The notes: generated by a model not told the origin, from the sequence alone. A DNA stretch of 64,000 nucleotides from Cornus controversa (GCA_026545225.1 CM048847.1:4154001-4218000), one strand, 5' to 3'. Positions 37,701-52,192 are shown, numbered from the stretch's first letter. Made by a program: numbers and translations.

Positions 37701-40700
37701 TGTATAATTCTAAGTATGGCACGATTTCACGTGGATTGGACTTTTCGAATCAGGACAAGGAAAACGAAACAAGTTCGAAACCGTTGTTGTCATTCTCTAT
37801 TTTTCTGAACATCCAGATGGTTAATTCTAGCACAAAGCGCCATACGGTTGTCGTCATGCCTGATTATTACAAGCAATTGTTCTTTTCGACTCAGAACAAC
37901 TCAAACAAACATGGATGAAGATCGGAACGACATGCTCGTCGTTTCTTTGGGACGCTTTGATAGTTTCATTTAAAAAATGCAGCGTACGATTAGTATTATG
38001 GCACAACTTCTCTTGGAATGCGGTTTTCGAATCAAAATAACTCAAATGAAACAAGTTTAAAATGGTCGGTAGCTTGCTAATTGTTTCCTTTAGATGTCCA
38101 AACGGTCGAACTTGGAACGAAGCACCATACGGTTGTGATGAAGATTGGATTGACATGTTCGTCACTTATTTTGGATGCTTTGATGGTCTAATTTGGAAAA
38201 AAGAAACTTACGATTCTGATTATGGCACGACTTCTCAAGGAATAGGTTTTTGAATCAGAACAACTCAAACTAAACTTGGTTAAAATCCTCGGTAGCTTGG
38301 GAATTGTTTCTTTTACTTTTCCAGATGGTTGAAGTTGGCATAGAGCACCATACGGTTGTGATCATTCATGAGTGCAGCAAGGAATTACTATTTTTGATTC
38401 AGGATGTCCTGATGGTTGAATTTGGCATAAAGCAATGTATAATTCTAAGTATGGCACGATTTCACGTGGATTGGACTTTTCGAATCAGGACAAGTAAAAC
38501 GAAACAAGTTCGAAACCGTTGTTGTCATTCTCTATTTTTCTGAACATCCAGATGGTCAATTCTAGCACAAAGCGCCATACGGTTGTCGTCATGCCTGATT
38601 ATTACAAGCAATTGTTCTTTTCGACTCAGAACAACTCAAACAAACATGGATGAAGATCGGATCGACATGCTCGTCGTTTCTTTGGGACGCTTTGATGGTT
38701 TCATTTAGAAAAAAGTAGCGTACGATTAGTATTATGGCACAACTTCTCTTGTAATGCGATTTTCGAATCAAAACAACTCAAATAAACAAGTTTAAAATGG
38801 TCGGTAGCTTGCTAATTGTTTCCTTTAGATGTCCAAACGGTCGAACTTGGAACGAAGCACCATACGGTTGTGATGAAGATCGGATTAACATATTCGTCAT
38901 TTCTTTTGGATGCTTTGATGGTCTAATTTGGAAAAAAGAAACTTACGATTCTGATTATGGCACGACTTCTCAAGGAATAGGTTTTTGAATCAGAACAACT
39001 CAAACTAAACTTGTTTAAAATCCTCGGTAGCTTGGGAATTGTTTCTTTTACTTTTCCAGATGGTTGAAGTTGACATAGAGCACCATACGGTTGTGATCAT
39101 TCATGAGTGCAGCAAGGAATTACTATTTTTGATTCAGGATGTCCTGATGGTTGAATTTGGCATAAAGCAATGTATAATTCTAAGTATGGCACGATTTCAC
39201 GTGGATTGGACTTTTCGAATCAGGACAAGTAAAACGAAACAAGTTCGAAACCGTTGTTGTCATTCTCTATTTTTCTGAACATCCAGATGGTCAATTCTAG
39301 CATAAAGCGCCATACGGTTGTCGTCATGCCTGATTATTACAAGCAATTGTTCTTTTCGACTCAGAACAACTCAAACAAACATGGATGAAGATCGGAACGA
39401 CATGCTCGTCGTTTCTTTGGGACGCTTTGATAGTTTCATTTAAAAAAATGCAGCGTACGATTAGTATTATGGCACAACTTCTCTTGGAATGCGGTTTTCG
39501 AATCAAAACAACTCAAATGAAATAAGTTTAAAATGGTCGGTAGCTTGCTAATTGTTTCCTTTAGATGTCCAAACGGTCGAACTTGGAACGAAGCACCATA
39601 CGGTTGTGATGAAGATCAGATTGACATGTTCGTCACTTCTTTTGGATGCTTTGATGGTCTAATTTGGAAAAAGAAACTTACGATTCTGATTATGGCACGA
39701 CTTCTCAAGGAATAGGTTTTTGAATCAGAATAACTCAAACTAAACTTGTTTAAAACCCTCGGTAGCTTGGGAATTGTTTCTTTTACTTTTCCAGATGGTT
39801 GAAGTTGGCATAGAGCACCATACGGTGGTGATCATTCATGAGTGCAGCAAGGAATTACTATTTTTCATTCAGGATGTCCTGATGGTTGAATTATGCATAA
39901 AGCAATGTATAATTCTAAGTATGGCACGATTTCACGTGGATTGGACTTTTCGAATCAGGACAAGGAAATCGAAACAAGTTCGAAACCGTTGTTGTCATTC
40001 TCTATTTTTCTGAACATCCAGATGGTCAATTCTAGCACAAAGCGCCATACGGTTGTCGTCATGCCTGATTATTACAAGCAATTGTTCTTTTCGACTCAGA
40101 ACAACTCAAACAAACATGGATGAAGATCGGATCGACATGCTCGTCGTTTCTTTGGGACGCTTTGATGGTTTCATTTAGAAAAAAGTAGCGTACGATTAGT
40201 ATTATGGCACAACTTCTCTTGTAATGCGGTTTTCGAATCAAAACAACTCAAATAAACAAGTTTAAAATGGTCGGTAGCTTGCTAATTGTTTCCTTTAGAT
40301 GTCCAAACGGTCGAACTTGGAACGAAGCACCATACGGTTGTGATGAAGATCGGATTAACATATTCGTCATTTCTTTTGGATGCTTTGATGGTCTAATTTG
40401 GAAAAAAGAAACTTACGATTCTGATTATGGCACGACTTCTCAAGGAATAGGTTTTTGAATCAGAACAACTCAAACTAAACTTGTTTAAAATCCTCGGTAG
40501 CTTGGGAATTGTTTCTTTTACTTTTCCAGATGGTTGAAGTTGGCATAGAGCACCATACGGTTGTGATCATTCATGAGTGCAGCAAGGAATTACTATTTTT
40601 GATTCAGGATGTCCTGATGGTTGAATTTGGCATAAAGCAATGTATAATTCTAAGTATGGCACGATTTCACGTGGATTGGACTTTTCGAATCAGGACAAGG

Positions 40701-43700
40701 AAAACGAAACAAGTTCGAAACCGTTGTTGTCATTCTCTGTTTTTCTGAACATCCAGATGGTCAATTCTAGCACAAAGCGCCATACGGTTGTCGTCATGCC
40801 TGATTATTACAAGCAATTGTTCTTTTCGACTCAGAACAACTCAAACAAACTTGGATGAAGATCGGATCGACATGCTCGTCGTTTCTTTGGGACGCTTTGA
40901 TAGTTTCATTTAAAAAAATGCAGCGTACGATTAGTATTATGGCACAACTTCTCTTGGAATGCGGTTTTCGAATCAAAACAACTCAAATGAAACAAGTTTA
41001 AAATGGTCGGTAGCTTGCTAATTGTTTCCTTTAGATGTCCAAACGGTCGAACTTGGAACGAAGCACCAAACGGTTGTGATGAAGATCGGATTGACATGTT
41101 TGTCACTTCTTTTGGATTCTTTGATGGTCTAATTTGGAAAGAAGAAACTTACGATTCTGATTATGGCACGACTTCTCAAGGAATAGGTTTTTGAATCAGA
41201 ACAACTCAAACTAAACTTGTTTAAAATCCTCGGTAGCTTGGGAATTGTTTCTTTTACTTTTCCAGATGGTTGAATTTTGCATAGAACACCATACGGTTGT
41301 GATCATTCATGAGTGCAGCAAGGAATTACTATTTTTGATTCAGGATGTCCTGATGGTTGAATTTGGCATAAAGCAATGTATAATTCTAAGTATGGCACGA
41401 TTTCACGTGGATTGGACTTTTCGAATCAGGACAAGTAAAATGAAACAAGTTCGAAACCGTTGTTGTCATTCTCTATTTTTCTGAACATCCAGATGGTCAA
41501 TTCTAGCACAAAGCGCCATACGGTTGTCGTCATGCCTGATTATTACAAGCAATTGTTCTTTTCGACTCAGAACAACTCAAACAAACATGGATGAAGATCG
41601 GAATGACATGCTCGTCGTTTCTTTGGGACGCTTTGATAGTTTCATTTAAAAAAATGCAGCGTACGATTAGTATTATGGCACAACTTCTCTTGGAATGCGG
41701 TTTTCGAATCAAAACAACTCAAATGAAACAAGTTTAAAATGGTCGGTAGCTTGCTAATTGTTTCCTTTAGATGTCCAAACGGTCAAACTTGGAACGAAGC
41801 ACCATACGGTTGTGATGAAGATCAGATTGACATGTTCGTCACTTCTTTTGGATGCTTTGATGGTCTAATTTGGAAAAAGAAACTTACGATTCTGATTATG
41901 GCACGACTTCTCAAGGAATAGGTTTTTGAATCAGAATAACTCAAACTAAACTTGTTTAAAACCCTCGGTAGCTTGGGAATTGTTTCTTTTACTTTTCCAG
42001 ATGGTTGAAGTTGGCATAGAGCACCATACGGTGGTGATCATTCATGAGTGCAGCAAGGAATTACTATTTTTGATTCAGGATGTCCTGATGGTTGAATTTG
42101 GCATAAAGCAATGTATAATTCTAAGTATGGCACGATTTCACGTGGATTGGACTTTTCGAATCAGGACAAGGAAAACGAAACAAGTTCGAAACCGTTGTTG
42201 TCATTCTCTATTTTTCTGAACATCCAGATGGTCAATTCTAGCACAAAGCGCCATACGGTTGTCGTCATGCCTGATTATTACAAGCAATTGTTCTTTTCGA
42301 CTCAGAACAACTCAAACAAACATGGATGAAGATCGGATCGACATGCTCGTCGTTTCTTTGGGACGCTTTGATAGTTTCATTTAAAAAAATGCAGCGTACG
42401 ATTAGTATTATGGCACAACTTCTCTTGGAATGCGGTTTTCGAATCAAAACAACTCAAATGAAACAAGTTTAAAATGGTCGGTAGCTTGCTAATTGTTTCC
42501 TTTAGATGTCCAAACGGTCGAACTTGGAACGAAGCACCATACGGTTGTGATGAAGATCGGATTGACATGTTCGTCACTTCTTTTGGATGCTTTGATGGTC
42601 TAATTTGGAAAAAAGAAACTTACGATTCTGATTATGGCACGACTTCTCAAGGAATAGGTTTTTGAATCAGAACAACTCAAACTAAACTTGTTTAAACTCC
42701 TCGGTAGCTTGGCAATTGTTTCTTTTACTTTTCCAGATGGTTGAAGTTGGCATAGAGCACCATACGGTTGTGATCATTCATGAGTGCAGCAAGGAATTAC
42801 TATTTTTGATTCAGGATGTCCTGATGGTTGAATTTGGCATAAAGCAATGTATAATTCTAAGTATGGCACGATTTCACGTGGATTGGACTTTTCGAATCAG
42901 GACAAGTAAAACGAAACAAGTTCGAAACCGTTGTTGTCATTCTCTATTTTTCTGAACATCCAAATGGTCAATTCTAGCACAAAGCGCCATACGGTTGTCG
43001 TCATGCCTGATTATTACAAGCAATTGTTCTTTTCGACTCAGAACAACTCAAACAAACATGGATGAAGATCGGATCGACATGCTCGTCGTTTCTTTGGGAC
43101 GCTTTGATGGTTTCATTTAGAAAAAAGTAGCGTACGATTAGTAGTATGGCACAACTTCTCTTGGAATGCGGTTTTTGAATCAAAACAACTCAAATAAACA
43201 AGTTTAAAATGGTCGGTAGCTTGCTAATTGTTTCCTTTAGATGTCCAAACGGTCGAACTTGGAACGAAGCACCATACGGTTGTGATGAAGATCGGATTAA
43301 CATGTTCGTCCTTTCTTTTGGATGCTTTGATGGTCTAATTTGGAAAAAAAAAACTTACGATTCTGATTATGGCACGACTTCTCAAGGAATAGGTTTTTGA
43401 ATCAGAACAACTCAAACTAAACTTGTTTAAAATCCTCGGTAGCTTGGGAATTGTTTCTTTTACTTTTCCGGATCGTTGAAGTTGGCATAGAGCACCATAC
43501 GGTTGTGATCATTCATGAGTGCAGCAAGGAATTACTATTTTTGATTCAGGATGTCATGATGATTGAATTTGGCATAAAGCAATGTATAATTCTAAGTATG
43601 GCACGATTTCACGTGGATTGGACTTTTCGAATCAGGACAAGGAAAACGAAACAAGTTCGAAACCGTTGTTGTCATTCTCTATTTTTTTGAACATCCAGAT

Positions 43701-44849
43701 GGTCAATTCTAGCACAAAGCGCCATACGGTTGTCGTCATGCCTGATTATTACAAGCAATTGTTCTTTTCGACTCAGAACAACTCAAACAAACATGGATGA
43801 AGATCGGATCGACATGCTCGTCGTTTCTTTGGGACGCTTTGATAGTTTCATTTAAAAAAATGCAGCGTACGATTAGTATTATGGCACAACTTCTCTTGGA
43901 ATGCGGTTTTCGAATCAAAACAACTTAAATGAAACAAGTTTAAAATGGTCGGTAGCTTGCTAATTGTTTCCTTTAGATGTCCAAACGGTCGAACTTGGAA
44001 CGAAGCACCATACGGTTGTGATGAAGATCGGATTGACATGTTCGTCACTTATTTTGGATGCTTTGATGGTCTAATTTGGAAAAAAGAAACTTACGATTCT
44101 GATTATGGCACGACTTCTCAAGGAATAGGTTTTTGAATCAGAACAACTCAAACTAAACTTGGTTAAAATCCTCGGTAGCTTGGGAATTGTTTCTTTTACT
44201 TTTCCAGATGGTTGAAGTTGGCATAGAGCACCATACGGTTGTGATCATTCATGAGTGCAGCAAGGAATTACTATTTTTGATTCAGGATGTCCTGATGGTT
44301 GAATTTGGCATAAAGCAATGTATAATTCTAAGTATGGCACGATTTCACGTGGATTGGACTTTTCGAATCAGGAGAAGTAAAACGAAACAAGTTCGAAACC
44401 GTTGTTGTCATTCTCTATTTTTCTGAACATCCAGATGGTCAATTCTAGCACAAAGCGCCATACGGTTGTCGTCATGCCTGATTATTACAAGCAATTGTTC
44501 TTTTCGACTCAGAACAACTCAAACAAACATGGATGAAGATCGGAACGACATGCTCGTCGTTTCTTTGGGACGCTTTGATAGTTTCATTTAAAAAAATGCA
44601 GCGTACGATTAGTATTATGGCACAACTTCTCTTGGAATGCGGTTTTCGAATCAAAACAACTTAAATGAAACAAGTTTAAAATGGTCGGTAGCTTGCTAAT
44701 TGTTTCCTTTAGATGTCCAAACGGTCGAACTTGGAACGAAGCACCATACGGTTGTGATGAAGATCGGATTGACATGTTCGTCACTTCTTTTGGATGCTTT
44801 GATGGTCTAATTTGGAAAAAAGAAACTTACGATTCTGATTATGGCACGA

Positions 44850-47800
44850 CTTCTCAAGGAATAGGTTTTTGAATCAGAACAACTCAAACTAAACTTGTTT
44901 GAAATCCTCAGTAGCTTGGGAATTGTTTCTTTTACTTTTCCAGATGGTTGAATTTTGCATAGAGCACCATACGGTTGTCATCATTCATGAGTGCAGCAAG
45001 GAATTACTATTTTTGATTCAGGATGTCCTGATGGTTGAATTTGGCATAAAGCAATGTATAATTCTAAGTATGGCACGATTTCACGTGGATTGGACTTTTC
45101 GAATCAGGACAAGTAAAACGAAACAAGTTCGAAACCGTTGTTGTCATTCTCTATTTTTCTGAACATCTAGACGGTCAATTCTAGCACAAAGCGCCATACG
45201 GTTGTCGTCATGCCTGATTATTACAAGCAATTGTTCTTTTCGACTCAGAACAACTCAAACAAACATGGATGAAGATCGGAACGACATGCTCGTCGTTTCT
45301 TTGGGACGCTTTGATAGTTTCATTTAAAAAAATGTAGCGTACGATTAGTATTATGGCACAACTTCTCTTGGAATGCGGTTTTCGAATCAAAATAACTCAA
45401 ATGAAACAAGTTTAAAATGGTCGGTAGCTTGCTAATTGTTTCCTTTAGATGTCCAAACGGTCGAACTTGGAACGAAGCACCATACGGTTGTGATGAAGAT
45501 CGGATTGACATGTTCGTCACTTCTTTTGGATGCTTTGATTGTCTAATTTGGAAAAAAGAAACTTACGATTCTGATTATGGCATGACTTCTCAAGGAATAG
45601 GTTTTTGAATCAGAACAACTCAAACTAAACTTGTTTAAAATCCTCGGTAGCTTGGGAATTGTTTCTTTTACTTTTCCAGATGGTTGAAGTTGGCATAGAG
45701 CACCATACGGTTGTGATCATTCATGAGTGCAGCAAGGAATTACTATTTTTGATTCAGGATGTCCTGATGGTTGAATTTGGCATAAAGCAATGTATAATTC
45801 TAAGTGTGGCACGATTTCACGTGGATTGGACTTTTCGAATCAGGACAAGTAAAACGAAACAAGTTCGAAACCGTTGTTGTCATTCTCTATTTTTCTGAAC
45901 ATCCAGATGGTCAATTCTAGCACAAAGCGCCATACGGTTGTCGTCATGCCTGATTATTACAAGCAATTGTTCTTTTCGACTCAGAACAACTCAAACAAAC
46001 ATGGATGAAGATCGGATCGACATGCTCGTCGTTTCTTTGGGACGATTTGATGGTTTCATTTAGAAAAAAGTAGCGTACGATTAGTATTATGGCACAACTT
46101 CTCTTGGAATGCGGTTTTCGAATCAAAACAACTCAAATAAACAAGTTTAAAATGGTCGGTAGCTTGCTAATTGTTTCCTTTAGATGTCCAAACGGTCGAA
46201 CTTGGAACGATGCACCATACGGTTGTGATGAAGATCGGATTGACATGTTCGTCATTTCTTTTGGATGCTTTGATGGTCTAATTTGGAAAAAAGAAACTTA
46301 CGATTCTGATTATGGCACGACTTCTCAAGGAATAGGTTTTTGAATCAGAACAACTCAAACTAAACTTGTTTAAAATCCTCGGTAGCTTGGGAATTGTTTC
46401 TTTTACTTTTCCGGATGGTTGAAGTTGGCATAGAGCACCATACGGTTGTGATCATTCATGAGTGCAGCAAGGAATTACTATTTTTGATTCAGGATGTCCT
46501 GATGGTTGAATTTGGCATAAAGCAATGTATAATTCTAAGTATGGCACGATTTCACGTGGATTGGACTTTTCGAATCAGGACAAGTAAAACGAAACAAGTT
46601 CGAAACCGTTGTTGTCATTCTCTATTTTTTTGAACATCCAGATGGTCAATTCTAGCACAAAGCGCCATACGGTTGTCGTCATGCCTGATTATTACAAGCA
46701 ATTGTTCTTTTCGACTCAGAACAACTCAAACAAACATGGATGAAGATCGGAACGACATGCTCGTCGTTTCTTTGGGACGCTTTGATAGTTTCATTTAAAA
46801 AAATGCAGTGTACGATTAGTATTATGGCACAACTTCTCTTGGAATGCGGTTTTCGAATCAAAACAACTCAAATGAAACAAGTTTAAAATGGTCGGTAGCT
46901 TGCTAATTGTTTCCTTTAGATGTCCAAACGGTCGAACTTGGAACGAAGCACCATACGGTTGTGATGAAGATCGGATTGACATGTTCGTCACTTCTTTTGG
47001 ATGCTTTGATGGTCTAATTTGGAAAAAAGAAACTTACGATTCTGATTATGGCACGACTTCTCAAGGAATAGGTTTTTGAATCAGAACAACTCAAACTAAA
47101 CTTGTTTAAAATCCTCGGTAGCTTGGGAATTGTTTCTTTTACTTTTCCAGATGGTTGAAGTTGGCATAGAGCACCATACAGTTGTGATCATTCATGAGTG
47201 CAGCAAGGAATTACTATTTTTGATTCAGGATGTCCTGATGGTTGAATTTGGCATAAAGCAATGTATAATTCTAAGTATGGCACGATTTCACGTGGATTGG
47301 ACTTTTCGAATCAGGACAAGTAAAACGAAACAAGTTCGAAACCGTTGTTGTCATTCTCTATTTTTCTGAACATCCAGATGGTCAATTCTAGCACAAAGCG
47401 CCATACGGTTGTCGTCATGCCTGATTATTACAAGCAATTGTTCTTTTCGACTCAGAACAACTCAAACAAACATGGATGAAGATCGGATCGACATGCTCGT
47501 CGTTTCTTTGGGACGCTTTGATGGTTTCATTTAGAAAAAAGTAGCGTACGATTAGTATTATGGCACAACTTCTCTTGGAATGCGGTTTTCGAATCAAAAC
47601 AACTCAAATAAACAAGTTTAAAATTGTCGGTAGCTTGCTAATTGTCTCCTTTAGATGTTCAAACGGTCGAACTTGGAACGAAGCACCATACGGTTGTGAT
47701 GAAGATCGGATTGACATGTTCGTCATTTCTTTTGGATGCTTTGATGGTCTAATTTGGAAAAAAGAAACTTACGATTCTGATTATGGCACGACTTCTCAAG

Positions 47801-49350
47801 GAATAGGTTTTTGAATCAGAACAACTCAAACTAAACTTGTTTAAAATCCTCGGTAGCTTGGGAATTGTTTCTTTTACTTTTCCAGATGGTTGAATTTTGC
47901 ATAGAGCACCATACGGTTGTCATCATTCATGAGTGCAGCAAGGAATTACTATTTTTGATTCAGGATGTCCTGATGGTTGAATTTGGCATAAAGCAATGTA
48001 TAATTCTAAGTATGGCACGATTTCACGTGGATTGGACTTTTCGAATCAGGAGAAATAAAACGAAACAAGTTCAAAACCGTTGTTGTCATTCTCTATTTTT
48101 CTGAACATCTAGATGGTCAATTCTAGCACAAAGCGCCATACGGTTGTCGTCATCCTGATTATTACAAGCAATTGTTCTTTTAGACTCAGAACAACTCAAA
48201 CAAACATGGATGAAGATCGGAACGACATGCGCGTCGTTTCTTTGGGACGCTTTGATAGTTTCATTTAAAAAAATGCAGCGTACGATTAGTATTATGGCAC
48301 AACTTCTCTTGGAATGCGGTTTTCGAATCAAAATAACTCAAATGAAACAAGTTTAAAATGGTCGGTAGCTTGCTAATTGTTTCCTTTAGATGTCCAAACG
48401 GTCGAACTTGGAACGAAGCACCATACGGTTGTGATGAAGATTGGATTGACATGTTCGTCACTTCTTTTGGATGCTTTGATGGTCTAATTTGGAAAAAAGA
48501 AACTTACGATTCTGATTATGGCACGACTTCTCAAGGAATAGGTTTTTGAATCAGAACAACTCAAACTAAACTTGTTTAAAATCCTCGGTAACTTGGGAAT
48601 TGTTTCTTTTACTTTTCCAGATGGTTGAAGTTGGCATAGAGCACCATACGGTTGTGATCATTCATGAGTGCAGCAAGGAATTACTATTTTTGATTCAGGA
48701 TGTCCTGATGGTTGAATTTGGCATAAAGCAATGTATAATTCTAAGTATGGCACGATTTCACGTGGATTGGACTTTTGGAATCAGGACAAGTAAAATGAAA
48801 CAAGTTCGAAACCGTTGTTGTCATTCTCTATTTTTCTGAACATCCAGATGGTCAATTCTAGCACAAAGCGCCATACGGTTGTCGTCATGCCTGATTATTA
48901 CAAGCAATTGTTCTTTTCGACTCAGAACAACTCAAACAAACATGGATGAATATCGGAACGACATGCTCGTCGTTTCTTTGGGACGCTTTGATAGTTTCAT
49001 TTAAAAAAATGCAGCGTACGATTAGTATTATGGCACAACTTCTCTTGGAATGCGGTTTTCGAATCAAAACAACTCAAATGAAACAAGTTTAAAATGGTCG
49101 GTAGCTTGCTAATTGTTTCCTTTAGATGTCCAAACGGTCGAACTTGGAACGAAGCACCATACGGTTGTGATGAAGATCGGATTGACATGTTCGTCACTTC
49201 TTTTGGATGCTTTGATGGTCTAATTTGGAAAAAAGAAACTTACGATTCTGATTATGGCACGACTTCTCAAGGAATAGGTTTTTGAATCAGAACAACTCAA
49301 ACTAAACTTGTTTAAAATCCTCGGTAGCTTGGGAATTGTTTCTTTTACTT
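44850..49350. repeat. Satellite segment duplicated at 56337-60837 (copy 1)
   Basis: Rare variants match the copy 11487 bp downstream: GTTTGAAATCCTCAGTAG near 44898, CATCTAGACGG near 45166, TTTGATTGTC near 45536, GGGACGATTTG near 46041, AAAATTGTCGG near 47620 and GTCATCCTG near 48150. Less the 4133 bp contributed by the insertion between the copies, the offset is 7354 bp, or ten monomers. By eye I find fewer than about a dozen differences. Confidence 0.8.
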
Positions 49351-51904
49351 TTCCAGATGGTTGAATTTTGCATAGAGCACCATACGGTTGTCATCATTCA
49401 TGAGTGCAGCAAGGAATTACTATTTTTGATTCAGGATGTCCTGATGGTTGAATTTGGCATAAAGCAATGTATAATTCTAAGTATGGCACGATTTCACGTG
49501 GATTGGACTTTTCGAATCAGGAGAAATAAAACGAAACAAGTTCGAAACCGTTGTTGTCATTCTCTATTTTTCTGAACATCCAGATGGTCAATTCTAGCAC
49601 AAAGCGCCATACGGTTGTCGTCATGCCTGATTATTACAAGCAATTGTTCTTTTCGACTCAGAACAACTCAAACAAACATGGATGAAGATCGGATCGACAT
49701 GCTCGTCGTTTCTTTGGGACGCTTTGATGGTTTCATTTAGAAAAAAGTAGCGTACGATTAGTATTATGGCACAACTTCTCTTGGAATGCAGTTTTCGAAT
49801 CAAAACAACTCAAATAAACAAGTTTAAAATTGTCGGTAGCTTGCTAATTGTCTCCTTTAGATGTTCAAACGGTCGAACTTGGAACGAAGCACCATACGGT
49901 TGTGATGAAGATCGGATTGACATGTTCGTCATTTCTTTTGGATGCTTTGATGGTCTAATTTGGAAAAAAGAAACTTACGATTCTGATTATGGCACGACTT
50001 CTCAAGGAATAGGTTTTTGAATCAGAACAACTCAAACTAAACTTGTTTAAAATCCTCGGTAGCTTGGGAATTGTTTCTTTTACTTTTCCAGATGGTTGAA
50101 TTTTGCATAGAGCACCATACGGTTGTCATCATTCATGAGTGCAGCAAGGAATTACTATTTTTGATTCAGGATGTCCTGATGGTTGAATTTGGCATAAAGC
50201 AATGTATAATTCTAAGTATGGCACGATTTCACGTGGATTGGACTTTTCGAATCAGGAGAAATAAAACGAAACAAGTTCAAAACCGTTGTTGTCATTCTCT
50301 ATTTTTCTGAACATCTAGATGGTCAATTCTAGCACAAAGCGCCATACGGTTGTCGTCATCCTGATTATTACAAGCAATTGTTCTTTTAGACTCAGAACAA
50401 CTCAAACAAACATGGATGAAGATCGGAACGACATGCGCGTCGTTTCTTTGGGACGCTTTGATAGTTTCATTTAAAAAAATGCAGCGTACGATTAGTATTA
50501 TGGCACAACTTCTCTTGGAATGCGGTTTTCGAATCAAAATAACTCAAATGAAACAAGTTTAAAATGGTCGGTAGCTTGCTAATTGTTTCCTTTAGATGTC
50601 CAAACGGTCGAACTTGGAACGAAGCACCATACGGTTGTGATGAAGATTGGATTGACATGTTCGTCACTTCTTTTGGATGCTTTGATGGTCTAATTTGGAA
50701 AAAAGAAACTTACGATTCTGATTATGGCACGACTTCTCAAGGAATAGGTTTTTGAATCAGAACAACTCAAACTAAACTTGTTTAAAATCCTCGGTAACTT
50801 GGGAATTGTTTCTTTTACTTTTCCAGATGGTTGAAGTTGGCATAGAGCACCATACGGTTGTGATCATTCATGAGTGCAGCAAGGAATTACTATTTTTGAT
50901 TCAGGATGTCCTGATGGTTGAATTTGGCATAAAGCAATGTATAATTCTAAGTATGGCACGATTTCACGTGGATTGGACTTTTCGAATCAGGACAAGTAAA
51001 ATGAAACAAGTTCGAAACCGTTGTTGTCATTCTCTATTTTTCTGAACATCCAGATGGTCAATTCTAGCACAAAGCGCCATACGGTTGTCGTCATGCCTGA
51101 TTATTACAAGCAATTGTTCTTTTCGACTCAGAACAACTCAAACAAACATGGATGAATATCGGAACGACATGCTCGTCGTTTCTTTGGGACGCTTTGATAG
51201 TTTCATTTAAAAAAATGCAGCGTACGATTAGTATTATGGCACAACTTCTCTTGGAATGCGGTTTTCGAATCAAAACAACTCAAATGAAACAAGTTTAAAA
51301 TGGTCGGTAGCTTGCTAATTGTTTCCTTTAGATGTCCAAACGGTCGAACTTGGAACGAAGCACCATACGGTTGTGATGAAGATCGGATTGACATGTTCGT
51401 CACTTCTTTTGGATGCTTTGATGGTCTAATTTGGAAAAAAGAAACTTACGATTCTGATTATGGCACGACTTCTCAAGGAATAGGTTTTTGAATCAGAACA
51501 ACTCAAACTAAACTTGTTTAAAATCCTCGGTAGCTTGGGAATTGTTTCTTTTACTTTTCCAGATGGTTGAATTTTGCATAGAGCACCATACGGTTGTCAT
51601 CATTCATGAGTGCAGCAAGGAATTACTATTTTTGATTCAGGATGTCCTGATGGTTGAATTTGGCATAAAGCAATGTATAATTCTAAGTATGGCACGATTT
51701 CACGTGGATTGGACTTTTCGAATCAGGAGAAATAAAACGAAACAAGTTCGAAACCGTTGTTGTCATTCTCTATTTTTCTGAACATCTAGATGGTCAATTC
51801 TAGCACAAAGCGCCATACGGTTGTCGTCATCCTGATTATTACAAGCAATTGTTCTTTTAGACTCAGAACAACTCAAACAAACATGGATGAAGATCGGAAC
51901 GACA

Positions 51905-51909
51905 TGCGC
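51905..51909. repeat. Target-site duplication, left side of the 51910 insertion
   Basis: TGCGC before TGTAACACCCC, matching 56038-56042. Uninterrupted variant monomers read ACATGCGCGTCG here. Confidence 0.93.
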
Positions 51910-51999
51910 TGTAACACCCCGATCCCCGACTCCTTGGAACCGGAGGTTAACCCGCCCATTAATCCCAATGGACCCTTTTGACCCCTTATAAAGTATCAT
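51910..51999 (-). repeat. Short LTR-like terminus of a different family
   Basis: The minus strand ends GGATCGGGGTGTTACA, preceded by GGTCCATTGGGATTAATGGG, which resembles the LTR end of the gypsy at 17190 (GGTCCATTAGGGTTTGATGG). It differs from the end of the adjacent 4-kb LTR (GGGAATCGGGGCGTGACA), with many substitutions and small gaps. It is probably the last 70 or so bases of a 3' LTR. Confidence 0.65.
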
Positions 52000-52011
52000 G
52001 CTCTGATACCA
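52000..52011 (-). other. Primer-binding site, initiator methionine tRNA type
   Basis: Minus strand reads TGGTATCAGAGC, 3 bases from the LTR end at 52015. It has the same spacing and primer type as the gypsy element at 24898-24910. It proves that internal DNA next to the 5' LTR was once present. Confidence 0.88.
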
Positions 52012-52192
52012 TTTTGTCACGCCCCGATTCCCGAGGCCCGGAAACCGAGGTGTGAACCCCGTGAGATCACCCTCACGACATAACCTCCACCTGATCATAC
52101 AATTCAATTTTTCCTATTATTTTTACGAAAATCGGGCATGACCCATTCTAAATAATCAGCTCCTGACATGATATACCTGCTTCACAATTTAT

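Larger units (their letters stand above)
31749..51909. repeat. Satellite array, block 2 (about 27.4 monomers)
   Basis: Continues block 1 in the same phase and orientation. From the last phase mark at 16917 to the next at 32216, less the 14563 bp of element and duplication, is 736 bp. Phase marks fall at 32216, 32951, 33687, 34422, 35158, 35894, 36629, 37364, 38098, 38833, 39569, 40303, 41039, 41775, 42510, 43245, 43981, 44717, 45453, 46188, 46924, 47659, 48394, 49130, 49865, 50600 and 51336. The last monomer is split by the insertion at 51910. No gene is visible. Confidence 0.97.
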
